Positions 1-11,058 of a stretch of 64,000 nt of DNA are shown here, piece after piece. Each line of letters opens with the position of its first letter. Within the stretch, counting starts at the first letter, position 1. A model generated the notes under the pieces. That model was not told the DNA's origin, made no database searches, and worked only from the letters and a program-made list of their open reading frames with translations. The translations under genes and the position numbers were made by a program. Source of the stretch: Cordia subcordata (taxonomy: Eukaryota; Streptophyta; Magnoliopsida; Boraginales; Cordiaceae); contig JAPTOF010000011.1 in the NCBI GenBank assembly GCA_028554755.1, positions 1,054,001 through 1,118,000 of the forward strand, in the 5' to 3' direction.

Positions 1-83
1 ATGTGTGGGTCCGATCTAAAGGGCTCTTGTCTAAAATGATCTTGGGCTTGATGCCCATGGTGATCATGAGATGGAATGGGATT
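1..83 (-). pseudogene. Element X gag fragment (5' coding part, cut by G1)
   Basis: Read on the minus strand, this piece matches the N-terminal part of the Ty3/gypsy gag of A1 (about 46080-46160), the stretch after the Pro/Asn-rich segment. It runs off the window start and breaks at base 83, where the LTR of G1 begins. The same gag resumes at 15153, and GGATT is present on both sides (79-83 and 15153-15157), so it is one gag split by an insertion. Gag forms the virus-like particle of the retrotransposon. Too little remains here to judge function. Confidence 0.8.
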
Positions 84-1921
84 TGATTGTAAACTTTTAA
101 GAGTATTACCCGCAAGCGCACAGGTCGCGATAGTATAGCATGTGCTAGTGTGGGGCCGTATCCACGGGGAGGCTATCTCAGTATACGGCTCTAAGTAAAA
201 GTGTGTCCTATGCTAGCTACGTGTGGTCCTACCTACTCCTTTTAGGGTTTTTGGATTGATTGAAACTCTAATTTAAACCAAATCTAGGGGAAAATAAACC
301 TAACTAACGGGAATGGTGGTGGTATAAACAAGATATGGAAACGAAGATCTAAAAGGGCTTGGGAGAACTTAGGAATGATTGCTCCTTTGGAACGAATTTG
401 GGTTCCTAACCTTGTTTTCAGGCTATTGATGGTTTGATAATTCTAATGGCAGGCTTAGATTACTAGACTTACCATAGCTAACTATTGGTGCAAACCTATC
501 CCTAACCAGGCCCGATTAAAAGTATAGGGTTGTCCTAGCTAGCTATGGCTTTTGGGCCTAGTTCTAAGTCTATTGGGAGTTGATTAATGTCTTAATAGGA
601 ATTCTAACCTTTTAGTTATGTTTTAAATTAGAAATTAAGTCCCGTAGGTCAAGCAAGTGATAGTGGTACCTTTTAGCCATGTTTCATGCTAAAGGTCATT
701 ACCTACTATATTACAGGCATTAAGAACATAATTAATCAACACAAATATAGTTACAAGTAGGACTCATGCCATTAGCATGGATTAAGGCTAAGATAAGGCT
801 ACTACTATTAGCATCTAAGCACAAATTACACATGCAAACTCATAGAGGCATTTCATCAAACACCTTGACATGTTCAATTTCAAGCCGTATGAACATAAGA
901 ACAAAGCATGTATATACAACCATTAATATCTCAAAAAAAGTGTTAAAATCGTTAACCCATTACAAAAATAGCAATCATCCCTAATCTAGAGCTAATCTAA
1001 TATAGTATAGACAAGAATAAAGAGAAGAATGTAAGGCTCCCTCATTATCCTTACTTGCTCTTTACAAATCTTGCTCCAAACGCTCCAAATCTTTGTTTGA
1101 TCTTCAAATCCAAGCTTCTTTATGGATGGAATTGATGTGGGATTAAGTGTGTCAGGTGATTTTTAAGTGGATTTTGGGTTTAGGCAAATGGGTGTATGAA
1201 ATGGTTAGTGTTCCCCTTCGAAAGTTGCTCAAAAATAGCTTAAATAGAGCTAAAATTGCGTCTAGCTGGGGGCGCAACTGGTTGACTAACTTTGGGGCTA
1301 AGTCATCTGGCCAAAGTTGGCCCAAATTCTGATTTGGCCGGTTGACCAAGCCAATCGACCGGCCTTGACAGAAGCTCAATCAGTCTTGTGAGTAAAATGT
1401 TTATATCTTGCTCGTTTTGGCTCTGATTCGCGCACAATTTTTTCTATGGCTTTGTATCGTAGTCGGGGATCTCCCAAGCCATATTTTGCACCCTAAAACA
1501 TGTCCAAAATTTTTCCATGTCCTTTTTTGGTTTCAAGCTCCAAATTTGGCTCCCATTGTGCTCAGGTTCGCCTTGGTCACTCTTTCCTTTGCCATTGTGC
1601 TCAGGTTCGCCTCGATCGCTCTTTCCCTTGCCTGGCCACTTACAAATGCATCTTTGAAGCCTTGTTTAAGTCCCAAACATCTTTGGCTTTAATCCACATC
1701 CCAAATTCCACCAATCAAAGTCCAATCATCTCTCCGAATCTCACTTAAAACAAGCAACAAATGCGCATTAGTGTAGCATTTAAGTTCTAACCGCAACTAT
1801 TTACATGTAAACCCTAATATGCACAAGTATGACCTAAATGCTATACTAATACACTAAATAAAGCTCAAAACAAATATATATACATATGCAATGCATAAGC
1901 ACACACAAAACTAATACATCA
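84..1921 (-). repeat. 3' LTR of G1
   Basis: A long terminal repeat of 1838 bp on the minus strand, starting TGATGTATTAG at the right end and ending CA (TG on the plus strand) at base 84. It is homologous to 13575-15152 and shares sequence with the W LTR. The inner edge abuts a polypurine tract, which makes it the 3' copy. A pair of GGTTGACC/GTCGACCGG-like sites lies at about 1338-1365. No translated gene is expected: the short reading frames at 766-984 and 1147-1748 are chance ORFs in LTR sequence. Confidence 0.85.
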
Positions 1922-1958
1922 ACACCCCCAAACCTTCTCCTTGCTTGTCCCCAAGCAA
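1922..1958 (-). promoter_or_regulatory. G1 terminal polypurine tract with hairpin
   Basis: On the minus strand a hairpin TTGCTTGGGGACAAGCAA (1941-1958) is followed by a purine-rich tract (1922-1940) that directly abuts the LTR. Polypurine tracts prime plus-strand DNA synthesis in LTR retrotransposons. The same hairpin plus tract is found beside the 3' LTR of N1, T, A1 and Q. Confidence 0.8.
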
Positions 1959-3300
1959 GCTTAAACCTAAGTTTATCTCAAGGTTGGTAGAAAAGGTTGC
2001 TAGAGGATTGATTTGCTATCAAGAAGAGTCTAAGGAGTATAAAGGGGTCGTTCCTTTCATTGTGGGGTTTCCAAGCCTCTTTGGATCCTCCCCTTACTCA
2101 CAAGGGGTCTCGCAACTCTGGAAAGTTCCCAAGTAGCCTTAACCTCCACGAGCTTAGGACTTTTATGCACACATACGAGTTGTTGATACTTTGTGCCTCC
2201 TCAATAAACATGGCCTCTCCAACATCCACATAGCCTCAAAGATACAAAAGATGGATTGTACGAATATAGTGGCTCACAAAATGATGGAATAGCCTTATTC
2301 TCAACACATCAAAAGAATGAAACAATAACTTGTGCTAAGTCGACATTGCGTCACTTAAGCACTTATTCAATGAACTTCATTTTTGCATATTTTTTGTGCC
2401 TTCTTGGCTTTTTCTCAATTTTTCTTTTTTTTTGGGCTTTTTCAAGCTTTCTTCCTTTTTCTTTTTTTTTTTATTTTTTCATACTTTCCTAACATGTGCA
2501 AAAAGAAAAGAAAGAGAAAGGCTAAGGTGTATGAAAAAGAACCAATCAAGGAAGGGGTACTTATATCAAAAACTCTTTTTCAAACTCTTCTTCCAACCAA
2601 GCCATGGGGTAGCTACAAGGTGCATACTTAAATGTGTTCATTCCCTACAGTTTTCAAAAGGCATTACCTCTAAGTCTCGGATCTCCCTGCACTCCATTTA
2701 CTCCGCACAATATAAACTTAGCTTCACCATGCAATTAAATCAATCACAAAAGCCAACACTCCAATAACCCAAGAGATATACTACTCTATATGCATCAAAA
2801 TTGAAAAATTTTCACCATTTTTAAGAATATAATGCATATCTAAACACAAAATAACAAAACCAAACTCCTACACCCCTAAACCAAAACTTTGCTTGTCCTC
2901 AAGCAAATAAAATAAGGCCACAAAACAAGCAATTAGGCATCACAAAGCACATAAGGGTGGTGGGGATGAGATAGATAAGAAAGGACAAGTAGAGGGTGGA
3001 TAGATACAACCTTGTGTAGCATTAAGCTGCACATGCCATCTTTTGATAATTGTGTCCATTAACTTTCTTTGCACCCAATATCCATTCAACTCAAAAGATC
3101 TATAAAGGAAATCAACAAACACAACATTAAAAACTCACAATGGCAAGTGTAAATGACAGAGCTTTATGTATGGAAAACAACAGACATAAGGGAAACAAAA
3201 ATGAAAAGAAAAAAAATGAAAAACAAAATGTGCTAAAAAAAGCACAAGTAAAGAACTCATTAATCAAACTCTAACTATCAAAATTTCTAGGGTGCCTCGT
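1959..3300 (-). other. G1 3' non-coding region with internal polypurine tract
   Basis: A non-coding stretch between the last coding remnant and the terminal polypurine tract. It holds an A-rich tract (T-rich on the plus strand, about 2396-2490) and a second hairpin plus purine tract at 2869-2906, 948 nt from the terminal one. Phe-rich reading frames on the plus strand here are translations of the A-rich tract in antisense. The region is homologous in order to the 3' regions of N1, T, A1 and Q. Confidence 0.7.
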
Positions 3301-4205
3301 AGTAGCGCTGGATTTTACGCCCCTAGCCGAGCGGTAATGTTAGGGCCAGTGGTATTTAAAATCCTCGGCCATGTACTACCAAATAAGCAAATTAGCATAG
3401 AAAAAAGCAAACGGATGCAACAAATGAAAATTTTAATCAATAATACGCATCCGATGCCTTGAAGATCTAAACTCACGCCCTAAGAATGTGTACACAAGAT
3501 CATGCTGGGCATTCTTAGATAAAAGAAATGGATCAAAAAATGTGCATCTCATGGGGTGGGCTGTAACGAATGGTGCAACAACATACTATTCTATGCCTGA
3601 GTTAAATAGTCGGATCCCTTATCTCAAACTTAACTCACTAGTAGCTAACCTAAAGTCTACCGAAATCTAAGGAGAAAATGATGCATTATTGTCGATATGA
3701 TCTGGAATAATAAGAACAGATAAGGACTCTAAAAAAGTAGAAAGCACACTCGGTGGAAGTTCGAGACTACTCTCAACTAGGGAAGGATCTATGGCAATGC
3801 TCTCACTAGATCTAAGAGTAGTTGAGAAAATGGAAGAGGTATTCAATTCAGAAAGAGAAATGCCAGAGTTATCAGAGCAATAATCTCATCAAGCTCACTA
3901 ATATCATTCGGGGCTAAGAGTGAATCAAAGTACTCCTCGACACAGAAAACAGGAGTATCAACTAAGGAATGCACATCACTCTCTAAGTGAATCTCATGAA
4001 AAGCCTCCAAATTCATCTTCTTAATGATCATGTCAAGTATAGCTTTATCTTCTAAGGACAAGAAAGAATTGTGGGAATCAACATCACTAGAAACAGCAGA
4101 CCCTATAAAGAAATAATTCTCCTTATCACCTGCTCTATCCTTAGTGGTAGACTTAGTACCCCTAACCTTTGCCTTCAAGTTCCCAAATGTGAACTCAATG
4201 AACTT
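3301..4205 (-). pseudogene. G1 unrecognised ORF downstream of protease, decayed
   Basis: Directly continuing from the protease part at 11059 once N1 is removed, the minus strand encodes a short FGNL segment also found after protease in A1 and T. It then diverges into an acidic Ser/Asp/Glu-rich sequence of about 110 residues (3843-4178), followed by a region broken by stops and frameshifts. The end is marked by the GCGCTGG motif at about 3306-3312 that follows the last ORF in other elements here. It does not match the RT of T or A1. I do not recognise it. It may be a private ORF of this non-autonomous lineage or a badly decayed linker. Confidence 0.5.
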
Positions 4206-5700
4206 TGATGTGTGTCATTTGTGCATGTTTGCATCTAGATTTTGCATGCACATTTAAAGGTGTTTAGAGCATAATTGAGTGCACTTAGTACAAAGTTTAT
4301 GCATATTTGTTAATATTTGTACATAATGTATTTAGATGCATAAATACTATACTAAGTGTTATATTCCATGCTTTAGGAGTGTTTTAGAAGGGTTCAAGCT
4401 TACGCAAGGAAGAAATGAGCTAACAGATGAAGACCGGAAGAAAAGCAATAAAGAAGAGATTATTCTGATCCAGCCGGTCAATTTAGAAGAAGAGTTAGTC
4501 GACCATCTAAGTCGACCGGCCACTCCAAAGAATAAAGAATTTAAGCCGATCGAGTCCTCAAGGAGCTGGTCGACCAACTAGGTCGACCGGCCATTCAAGA
4601 GAGCATCATGATTGAAGCCGGTCGAGCAAGAAAAAGGAGCCTAAACCACCATCTAAACCCCATACCAAGCTAGGATTGAAGCATTAAACAAAGATTTGAA
4701 GGATTTGTATGGATTTGGAAGCAAGAATTTTGGGAAGTTCTTCTTGTTCTTTCTCTATTTCTTGTAAATATGTTGCTAGATTAGGCTAGATTTAGGGTTG
4801 ATTGTTGTTGTATATTAGATTAGGGCTTTGAATAATGGATTTGTGTAGATCTTTGGATCTTAATACATGTTTGTTTACGTAAATATATGGCATGATTCAA
4901 TATGTCTATGTATTGGAAATCAAACATGTCTATGTGTTTGTTAAAATGCCTAAGTGAATATGCATGTGTTATTTGTGTTTCAAATGCTCTTATCTACTTA
5001 TATGGGTGATGTGATTATGCTTAATCTCATGGCTTTGCTTAGTAGAGTAGGCTTTAGCTTTAAATCCAGCTAATACGTTACATGCAATTCTTAGTCGAGT
5101 TTAGGTGCCAGTCCTTGGCTTCAAATCCAGCCAAGCGGATAAGTTAACCTAGACTAGAGTATCCCTCACCCACGTTAGTGTTGGTTAATCAAGCCTTAAT
5201 GTCATGTAGTCTTTAGGTGCTAGTCCTTGGCTTTAAATCCAGCCAAGAGGATAAGTTCTAATCACAGATTGCGTAGTCTAGAAGGGATTGGCCCTTAGCT
5301 TTAAATCTAGCTAACGGGTTAAACCACTAGTATTGGTTAAGAGAGCCCCAATCAACACAACGGCAATAAAAGTCTGGAGCCTTAGATAGACCTTATTCAT
5401 TATCATAGCCCAAGTCTTGTTGCAATGCAATCACCCTAGATCCCCTTCTTCTTTGTTAGTTCTTCCTTCCTTAGTTTGGCTCCTTTAAGTTCCTCCATAG
5501 ATTAGTTTTTATTTTCCTTTTTCCGAGCTCCCTTCCATCCTAAAGTAAGCATACACACGCACGTAGCTAGTTTGAAACACCCGAGCACATAGAGACCTAA
5601 CTAAGGTAGCCTCCTTGTGGAGACGATACCCGCACTCGAATCTGTTATACCACAAATGATCCGTACGCTTGTGAGTGTAAAACTCGATACGCACACATCA
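4206..5700 (+). repeat. 5' LTR of N1 (lacks the TATA segment)
   Basis: A 1495-bp LTR starting TGATGTGTGTC and ending ACACATCA. Compared with the 3' LTR it misses about 100 bp at about 4637-4641, the part that holds TATAAAAAG in the 3' copy (9905-9913). It contains GTCGACC sites at 4496-4590 and four copies of the leader hairpin (5054-5073, 5115-5134, 5227-5246, 5295-5314). Confidence 0.88.
5054..5314 (+). repeat. Four leader hairpins in N1 5' LTR
   Basis: Four copies of a 20-nt inverted repeat, TTGGCTTTAAATCCAGCCAA or TTAGCTTTAAATCCAGCTAA, at 5054, 5115, 5227 and 5295. Six-base stems flank an 8-nt loop. The third stem pair varies as G-C or A-T while pairing is kept, as expected of a selected structure. 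The fourth copy has one loop change. The 3' LTR keeps four matching copies (about 10414-10675), one with a G-U type pair. Confidence 0.75.
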
Positions 5701-5706
5701 AGTTTT

Positions 5707-5724
5707 TGGCACCGTCGCCACGGA
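5707..5724 (+). promoter_or_regulatory. N1 primer-binding site (tRNA-Asp type, degenerate)
   Basis: TGGCACCGTCGCCACGGA lies 6 nt after the 5' LTR, the same spacing as in A1, where the site reads TGGCGCCGTTGCCGGGGA. Such sites pair with the 3' end of tRNA-Asp to prime minus-strand DNA synthesis. Four mismatches to the A1 site mark it as old. Confidence 0.75.
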
Positions 5725-5809
5725 GACACGATATTAGTTCTTTGTGTGCTTTTGTGTTCGCGATTAGTTGCTTATGTGTGCCTTATCTTTACTTGCTTGC
5801 CATTTTTCA

Positions 5810-5814
<5 letters not shown>

Positions 5815-5840
<26 letters not shown>
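5815..5840. repeat. (TA)n microsatellite in the N1 leader
   Basis: Thirteen TA units between the primer site and the ORF of N1. The remaining leader (5725-5902) shows no gene. Confidence 0.95.
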
Positions 5841-5902
5841 AATTAAAAAAATCTCAAAAAAAAAGTTGATTGTGAAGAGGTTTTACTTGTGATTCATTGA
5901 AT

Positions 5903-7924
5903 ATGACCAATTCTAATGCTTCTTGGTGATCACTTGTATCCTCTTCCCCAGCACCCGAACGTGTCCCTTATGCATGTCACTTGTGTGGAGGTTTTATACA
6001 TCCTACCGTTTTCAGTCCCCACGAGAATTCCCCACCTAGGGCTAGTGCTACTAATGACCCCTGTAGTCATACAACATCTCATGCATCTTCATTTAGCAAC
6101 CATGACTATAAGGATGCATATTCTTATTATTGTAATCATTGTGGAAGCCGTGCTCATTTTTCTAGTGCTTGTCCCACCTTCCACCCTCATTCCAGATTAC
6201 ATGCAATGCCCTATGCTTCTAGCAATCACACGCCCATACATGCATCTACATCTAGTTATCATGATTCTAGGGAGCAACATCATGCATTTTCACAGTGGGG
6301 TCAAGATGACTCTTTATTCCATTCACCTTCTAGTTTCAATTGTCCATCTCCAACACCTTCTTTTTCCACCCATTCCTCTCCCCAGTTTTTTTATGGTTAT
6401 ATGCAAAATGATTTTCAACATAACTACCCTTTTCACTCGGTTGAGCCCTCTTCTTTTAGGTTTTCTTCTCAAGAGGCAATACTTGACTATCTCTTATCCC
6501 TCATCCAATCTAACCAAGAACAACTAGAGGGTTTGAAGTAAGACACCAAATCTTTAGGTGTGTCCTTGGAGAGAGTGGTTGAGAGTGTGCAACTCATGAG
6601 TGAGAATGTTGAGATTGAGGAGATAGGAGAGAAACCTAGAAATGAGAATAATAGGGGTGAAATTGATGGTGTTTCGGAAAGGAATTTAGAAAGAAAGGAA
6701 GATAGAGAAATCACATCTTGCAGTGACGATGAGAGTGAGCATGATAGTAATTTAGTTCTTAATGACTCTTATGGTTATGTTTTAGAAGAAATAGTACCCT
6801 ATCCTCTTGCACTTTCGTCGCCACCCATTAAGTCATGTGAACCTAACCTTCCCTCTCTTCCTACATTACCCACACATATAGAGGTTGAGTCTTATATCGA
6901 TAGTACTCAATTGCATTCCGAGTCGGCATTTAGGGAGTTTAGCGTGCATTCTCCCCTTGAGCATTCATGCATACATGATGAGAAATCTGTTGAGTCCCCT
7001 TTGTCCCCTCCATTTGTGCCTACCCCTTGTGAAGAGCATGATGGTGAGATGACACCCATTAGTGATGAATGTGTTGTTGAATTTAAAGAGATTCTAGCTA
7101 GTGAAGGTTTAAAGTCATCCATTGGGGAAAACAAGATGCCAATTTCGGTGGTTTTAGATGACAAGTCTCTTGGAGTTAAGAATCATGATGTTGAAGAGAA
7201 TAACAATTCTAAGAAGGCACATAAAAAAGAAATTGGTGTGCTTAGAAGAATGATCTATGGGTTTTTGGGTGTCTTTGATGAATCATTGTTGACACCTTGT
7301 ACTACCCTCTCCACTAGGGAATCAATTGATGAGGTTAAGCATTTTTTAGATGAACATGAACTTTCCCTTGGTGTGAGTAAGCCCATTAAGATCGAATCCA
7401 CCCCTTGCGAGGAGTTAGAGCGATCTCGACTTGAAAATGCTATATTTTGTAGAGAAAAAGAGTGTAGTACGTTTAATTCTCCTATCCTTGCTCCTCCTTC
7501 TCCAAATGGCATTCTTACTCCCCTTGCCCATTCCATTGAGCCTCCCTCTTTAGAGCCCATGTTTGTACCTTCTTACATAGAACACTTTCATCTAGGGTTA
7601 GAAAGCACATTTCTTATGTTGCACACATTTGACTTATCTTTAACCCATGAGGATGGTGCATTTTTAGCCCTTGATTTTGAGAAGAAGGCCATGGGGTGGC
7701 TAATTAAAGAGCAACCGGGACATGATTTTTCACGTTTGAGCATGCCTCATTCCACACTTTCACCCACATGCTCATTTGATATTTCGGGGTGGGATCTTGA
7801 AAAGGGGTGCATCATGCATTCATTGCCCCAACCTTTATTGTATGACCCTTTTCTTTCTATGTTCTGTGTTTTGATGATTATCCAGCAATTTGTGCCACAC
7901 AACTTTAAACATGTTTTACTCTAA
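5903..7924 (+). pseudogene. N1 ORF: zinc-knuckle protein of unknown function, two stops
   Basis: One reading frame of 673 codons from the ATG at 5903 to the stop at 7922, interrupted only by TGA at 5927 (TGG in the W copy) and TAA at 6539 (CAA in the W copy). A CCHC zinc knuckle CNHCGSRAHFSSAC lies at residues 77-90, with a degenerate one from residue 25 (CHLC...H). A Ser/His/Pro-rich segment follows, then a likely short coiled coil at about residues 190-220, then a long acidic Ser/Glu-rich region. Zinc knuckle, low complexity and coiled coil come in the same order as in the C-terminal half of the A1 gag, but there is no capsid domain, protease or pol. A homologous ORF is in W. An RNA-binding nucleocapsid-like role is inference. 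ATG chosen because W starts at the same place. Confidence 0.7.
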
Positions 7925-9431
7925 CATTGGCACCCGCCTGGAGGCGTTTAATCCAGCGCTACTAGGAGGCACCCTAGGCTTGTTCATATTTTTCTTGTTT
8001 TTCTTGTATTTATTTACCTTTGCCTTTGTATATAGTAGATTAGTTTTCTTGTACTTATTCTTGCTTTGTACATAATAGATTAGATTGCTTTTGTTTATCT
8101 TACCTTTTTATATTTTAGGCTTTCTTTTGTTTATTTTCATTCTTAGTAGGTTAGATTTTTGCTCCCTTACTTGTTCTTGCTCCTTTCCTTCATTTGCGCA
8201 TCAATCCTTTACCCCGTGTTTACATCCTTGTTTATCATTTCAAATGTCAATGTGAGCTTGTATAGCATATCTTCTAATCTCTTCTTTGTTTTTTGAGCAT
8301 TAGTGCTTTCCACAAAAGATAGAGGCTAGTAGATCATTGGATTGTCTTTGGCATTTGCGGAGTACATAGAAACAAGGTTGTATCTATCCATCTTTTACTT
8401 GTCCTTATCTATCCCTCTCTGCATTCCCCATATGTGTTTCATGTTGATTGCTTGTCATGTGGCTTTGTGATTTTTGCTTGAGGACAAGAAAAGTTTAGGT
8501 TTGGGGGTGTGGTTGCTCATTTGTTGTTTATATCATATATGGGATATATTTGCTTGCCATATCTTTTTTTTGCTTAAAATGTGTTCAAATTTTTCAATTT
8601 TTTGCATATTTTGAGTTGGTTTATCTCCATGTTGGTTAGAGAGTTGGCTTTTGCTATTGACTTAATTGATTGGAGAAGATGAGGGTGTATTGTGGGGAGT
8701 AAATAGAGTGTGGGGTATGACCTAGATTTCAAAGAGAATCCTTTTGAAAATTGTGGGGAGTGAGCATTTCTAAGAATACACCTTGTAGATTCCCCATAAT
8801 TTGGTTGGAAAAAGTGTTTTTTAAAGGGTTGTTGATATGAGTGCCCATTCCTTGATTGATTCTTTTAGTATGCCTTAGCCTCTTCTTTTTCCTTTCTTTT
8901 TGTTCTATTTATGTATTGAGAAAAAGTGCAAAAAAATGAAAAAATGCAAAAATGAGGAAAAAAAATGAAAAAAAAGAAGAGAAAAAGCCAAAAGGCAACA
9001 AAAAGATTGAAAAGTGAAGTTTGTTGAATAAGTGTCAAGTGACATAATGTCAAATTGACACAAGTATCTCTTTTGTTCTTTCATGTGTTGTGAATAAGGC
9101 TCTTACATCAATGTTAGCCATTGTGATATATCTTCTCTTCCTTGTATCTTTGGGGCTAAGTGCATATTGGGAGGCCATGTTAGTTGATAGAGCACGAAGT
9201 ATTAACATCCCGAATGCGTGAGTTGGAATCCTAAGTTTGTGGTGGTTTTAGCTACTTGGTGACATTCCCAAGAGGTGTGAGACCCCGTGTGATTGGAGGG
9301 AGGATCCGAAAAAGACTAGGGAAGCCCTTACATGAAAGGAATGACCTCTTGTACCCCTTGGATGCAAAAAGACAGGAAGTCAATGCAATTGGCAATTCTT
9401 TGAAAAGCATGAGGATAGACTTTATTTAGGC
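7925..9431 (+). other. N1 3' non-coding region with internal polypurine tract
   Basis: It starts with the GCGCTACTAGGAGGCACC motif (about 7957-7974) that follows the last ORF in all the gypsy elements here. A hairpin plus polypurine tract lies at 8474-8511 and an A-rich tract at about 8925-9000. No coding potential is seen. Confidence 0.75.
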
Positions 9432-9468
9432 TTGCTTGAGGACAAGCAAGGGGAAGGTTTAGGGGTGT
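9432..9468 (+). promoter_or_regulatory. N1 terminal polypurine tract with hairpin
   Basis: Hairpin TTGCTTGAGGACAAGCAA (9432-9449) and purine tract (9450-9468) abutting the 3' LTR. It is 958 nt from the internal copy at 8474. Confidence 0.85.
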
Positions 9469-11058
9469 TGATGTGTGTCATTTGTGCGTGTTTGCATCTA
9501 GTTTTTGCATGCACATTTAATGGTGTTTAGAGCATAATTGAGTGCATCTAGTACAAAGTTTATGCATATTTGTTAATATTTGTACATAATGTATTTAGAT
9601 GCATAAATACTATACTAAGTGTTATATTCCATGTTTTAGGAGTGTTTTAGAATGGTTCAAGCTTATGCGAGGAAGAAATGAGCTAACGGATGAAGACCGG
9701 AAGAAAAGGAATAAAGAAGAGATCATTCTGATCCAACCGGTCCACTTAGAAGAAGAGACGGTCGACCGGCCGCTCTAGAGAATAAAGAATTTAAGCCAGT
9801 CGAGTTCCTCAAAGAGTCGGTCGATCGGCCATTCCAGAGAGCATCATGATTGAAATTGGTCAAGCAAGAAAGAGGAGTTCGACCGGCTATGCGCTGAAGA
9901 AATCTATAAAAAGCTCGTTTCCGCTCATTTTCAAGGGAGGAACTTTTATTTCTTAAATCCCAATAAACCCTAACCCTTTACCCATTTCACCAAACACCCT
10001 AAACCACCATCTAAATCCCATACCAAGCTAGGATTGAAGCATTAAACAAAGATTTGAAGGATTTGTACGGATTTGGAAGAAAGAATTTAAGGAAGTTCTT
10101 ATTGTTCTTTCTCTATATCTTGTAAATATGTTGCTAGATTAGCCTAGATTTAGGGTTGATTGTTGTTGTATATTAGATTAGGGCTTTGAATAATGGATTT
10201 GTGTAGATCTTTGGCTCTTAATACATGTTTGTTTATGTAAATATATGGCATGATTCAATATGTCTATGTATTGGAAATCAAACATGTCTATGTGTTTGTT
10301 AAAATGCCTAGGTGAATATGCATGTGTTATTTGTGTTTCAAATGCTCTTATCTACTTATATGGGTGATGTGATTATGCTTAATCTCATGGCTTTGCTTAG
10401 TTGAGTAGGCTTTAGCTTTAAATCCAGTTAATAGGTTACATGCTATGCTTAGTCGAGTTTAGGTGCTAGTCCTTGGCTTTAAATCCAGCCAAGTAGATAA
10501 GTTAACCTAGACTAGAGTATCCCTCACCCACGTTAGTGTTGGTTAATCGAGCCTTAATGTCACGTAGTCTTTAGGTGCTAGTCCTTGGCTTTAAATCCAG
10601 CCAGGAGGATAAGTTCTAATCACGAATTGCGTAGGCTAGGAGGGATTGGCCCTTAGCTTTAAATCCAGCTAACGGGTTAAACCACTAGTATTGGTTAAGA
10701 GAGCCCCAATCAACACAACGGCAATAGAAGTCTTGAGCCTTAGATAGACCTCATCCATTATCATAGTCCAAGTCTTGTTGCAACGCAATCACCCTAGATC
10801 CCCTTCTTCTTTGTTAGTTCTTCCTTCCTTAGTTTGGCTCCTTTAAGTTCCTCCATAAATTAGGTTTTATTTTCCTTTTTTCAAGCTCCCTTCCGTCCTA
10901 AAGTAAGCATACGCACGCACGTAGCTAGTCTGAAACACCCGAGCACATAGAGACCTAACTAAGGTAGCCTCCCTGTGGAAACGATACCCGCACTCACACA
11001 CACCATACCACGAACGATCCGTACGCTTGCAGGTGTAAAACTTGATACGTACACATCA
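9469..11058 (+). repeat. 3' LTR of N1
   Basis: A 1590-bp LTR matching 4206-5700 but retaining a TATA box (TATAAAAAG, 9905-9913) preceded by GTCGACC/GATCGGCC sites (about 9758-9890). It ends ACACATCA at 11058, where the protease of G1 resumes. Confidence 0.88.

Larger units (their letters stand above)
4206..11058 (+). mobile_element. N1: non-autonomous LTR retrotransposon with one long ORF
   Basis: A 6.85-kb element inserted in the protease-linker region of G1. LTRs are 4206-5700 and 9469-11058. It has a primer site, one long ORF (5903-7924), two polypurine tracts and no protease, RT, RNase H or integrase. The flanking pentamers are AACTT and ATCTC, 3 of 5 matching, and removing one copy keeps the host ORF in frame, so I read them as a mutated TSD. 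Primer site, hairpin tracts and U5 end resemble the autonomous A1, which suggests movement by enzymes supplied in trans. Confidence 0.85.

Noticed and set aside
2256..2767. Phe/Leu-rich ORFs resembling membrane proteins (also 27292-27579, 52304-52662, 61458-61721)
   Set aside because: They are translations antisense to the A-rich tract in the 3' non-coding regions. Frames are not conserved among elements.
5916..6527. ORF of 203 codons in a second frame of N1
   Set aside because: It overlaps the zinc-knuckle frame and lacks the CCHC motif. The W copy supports the other frame.
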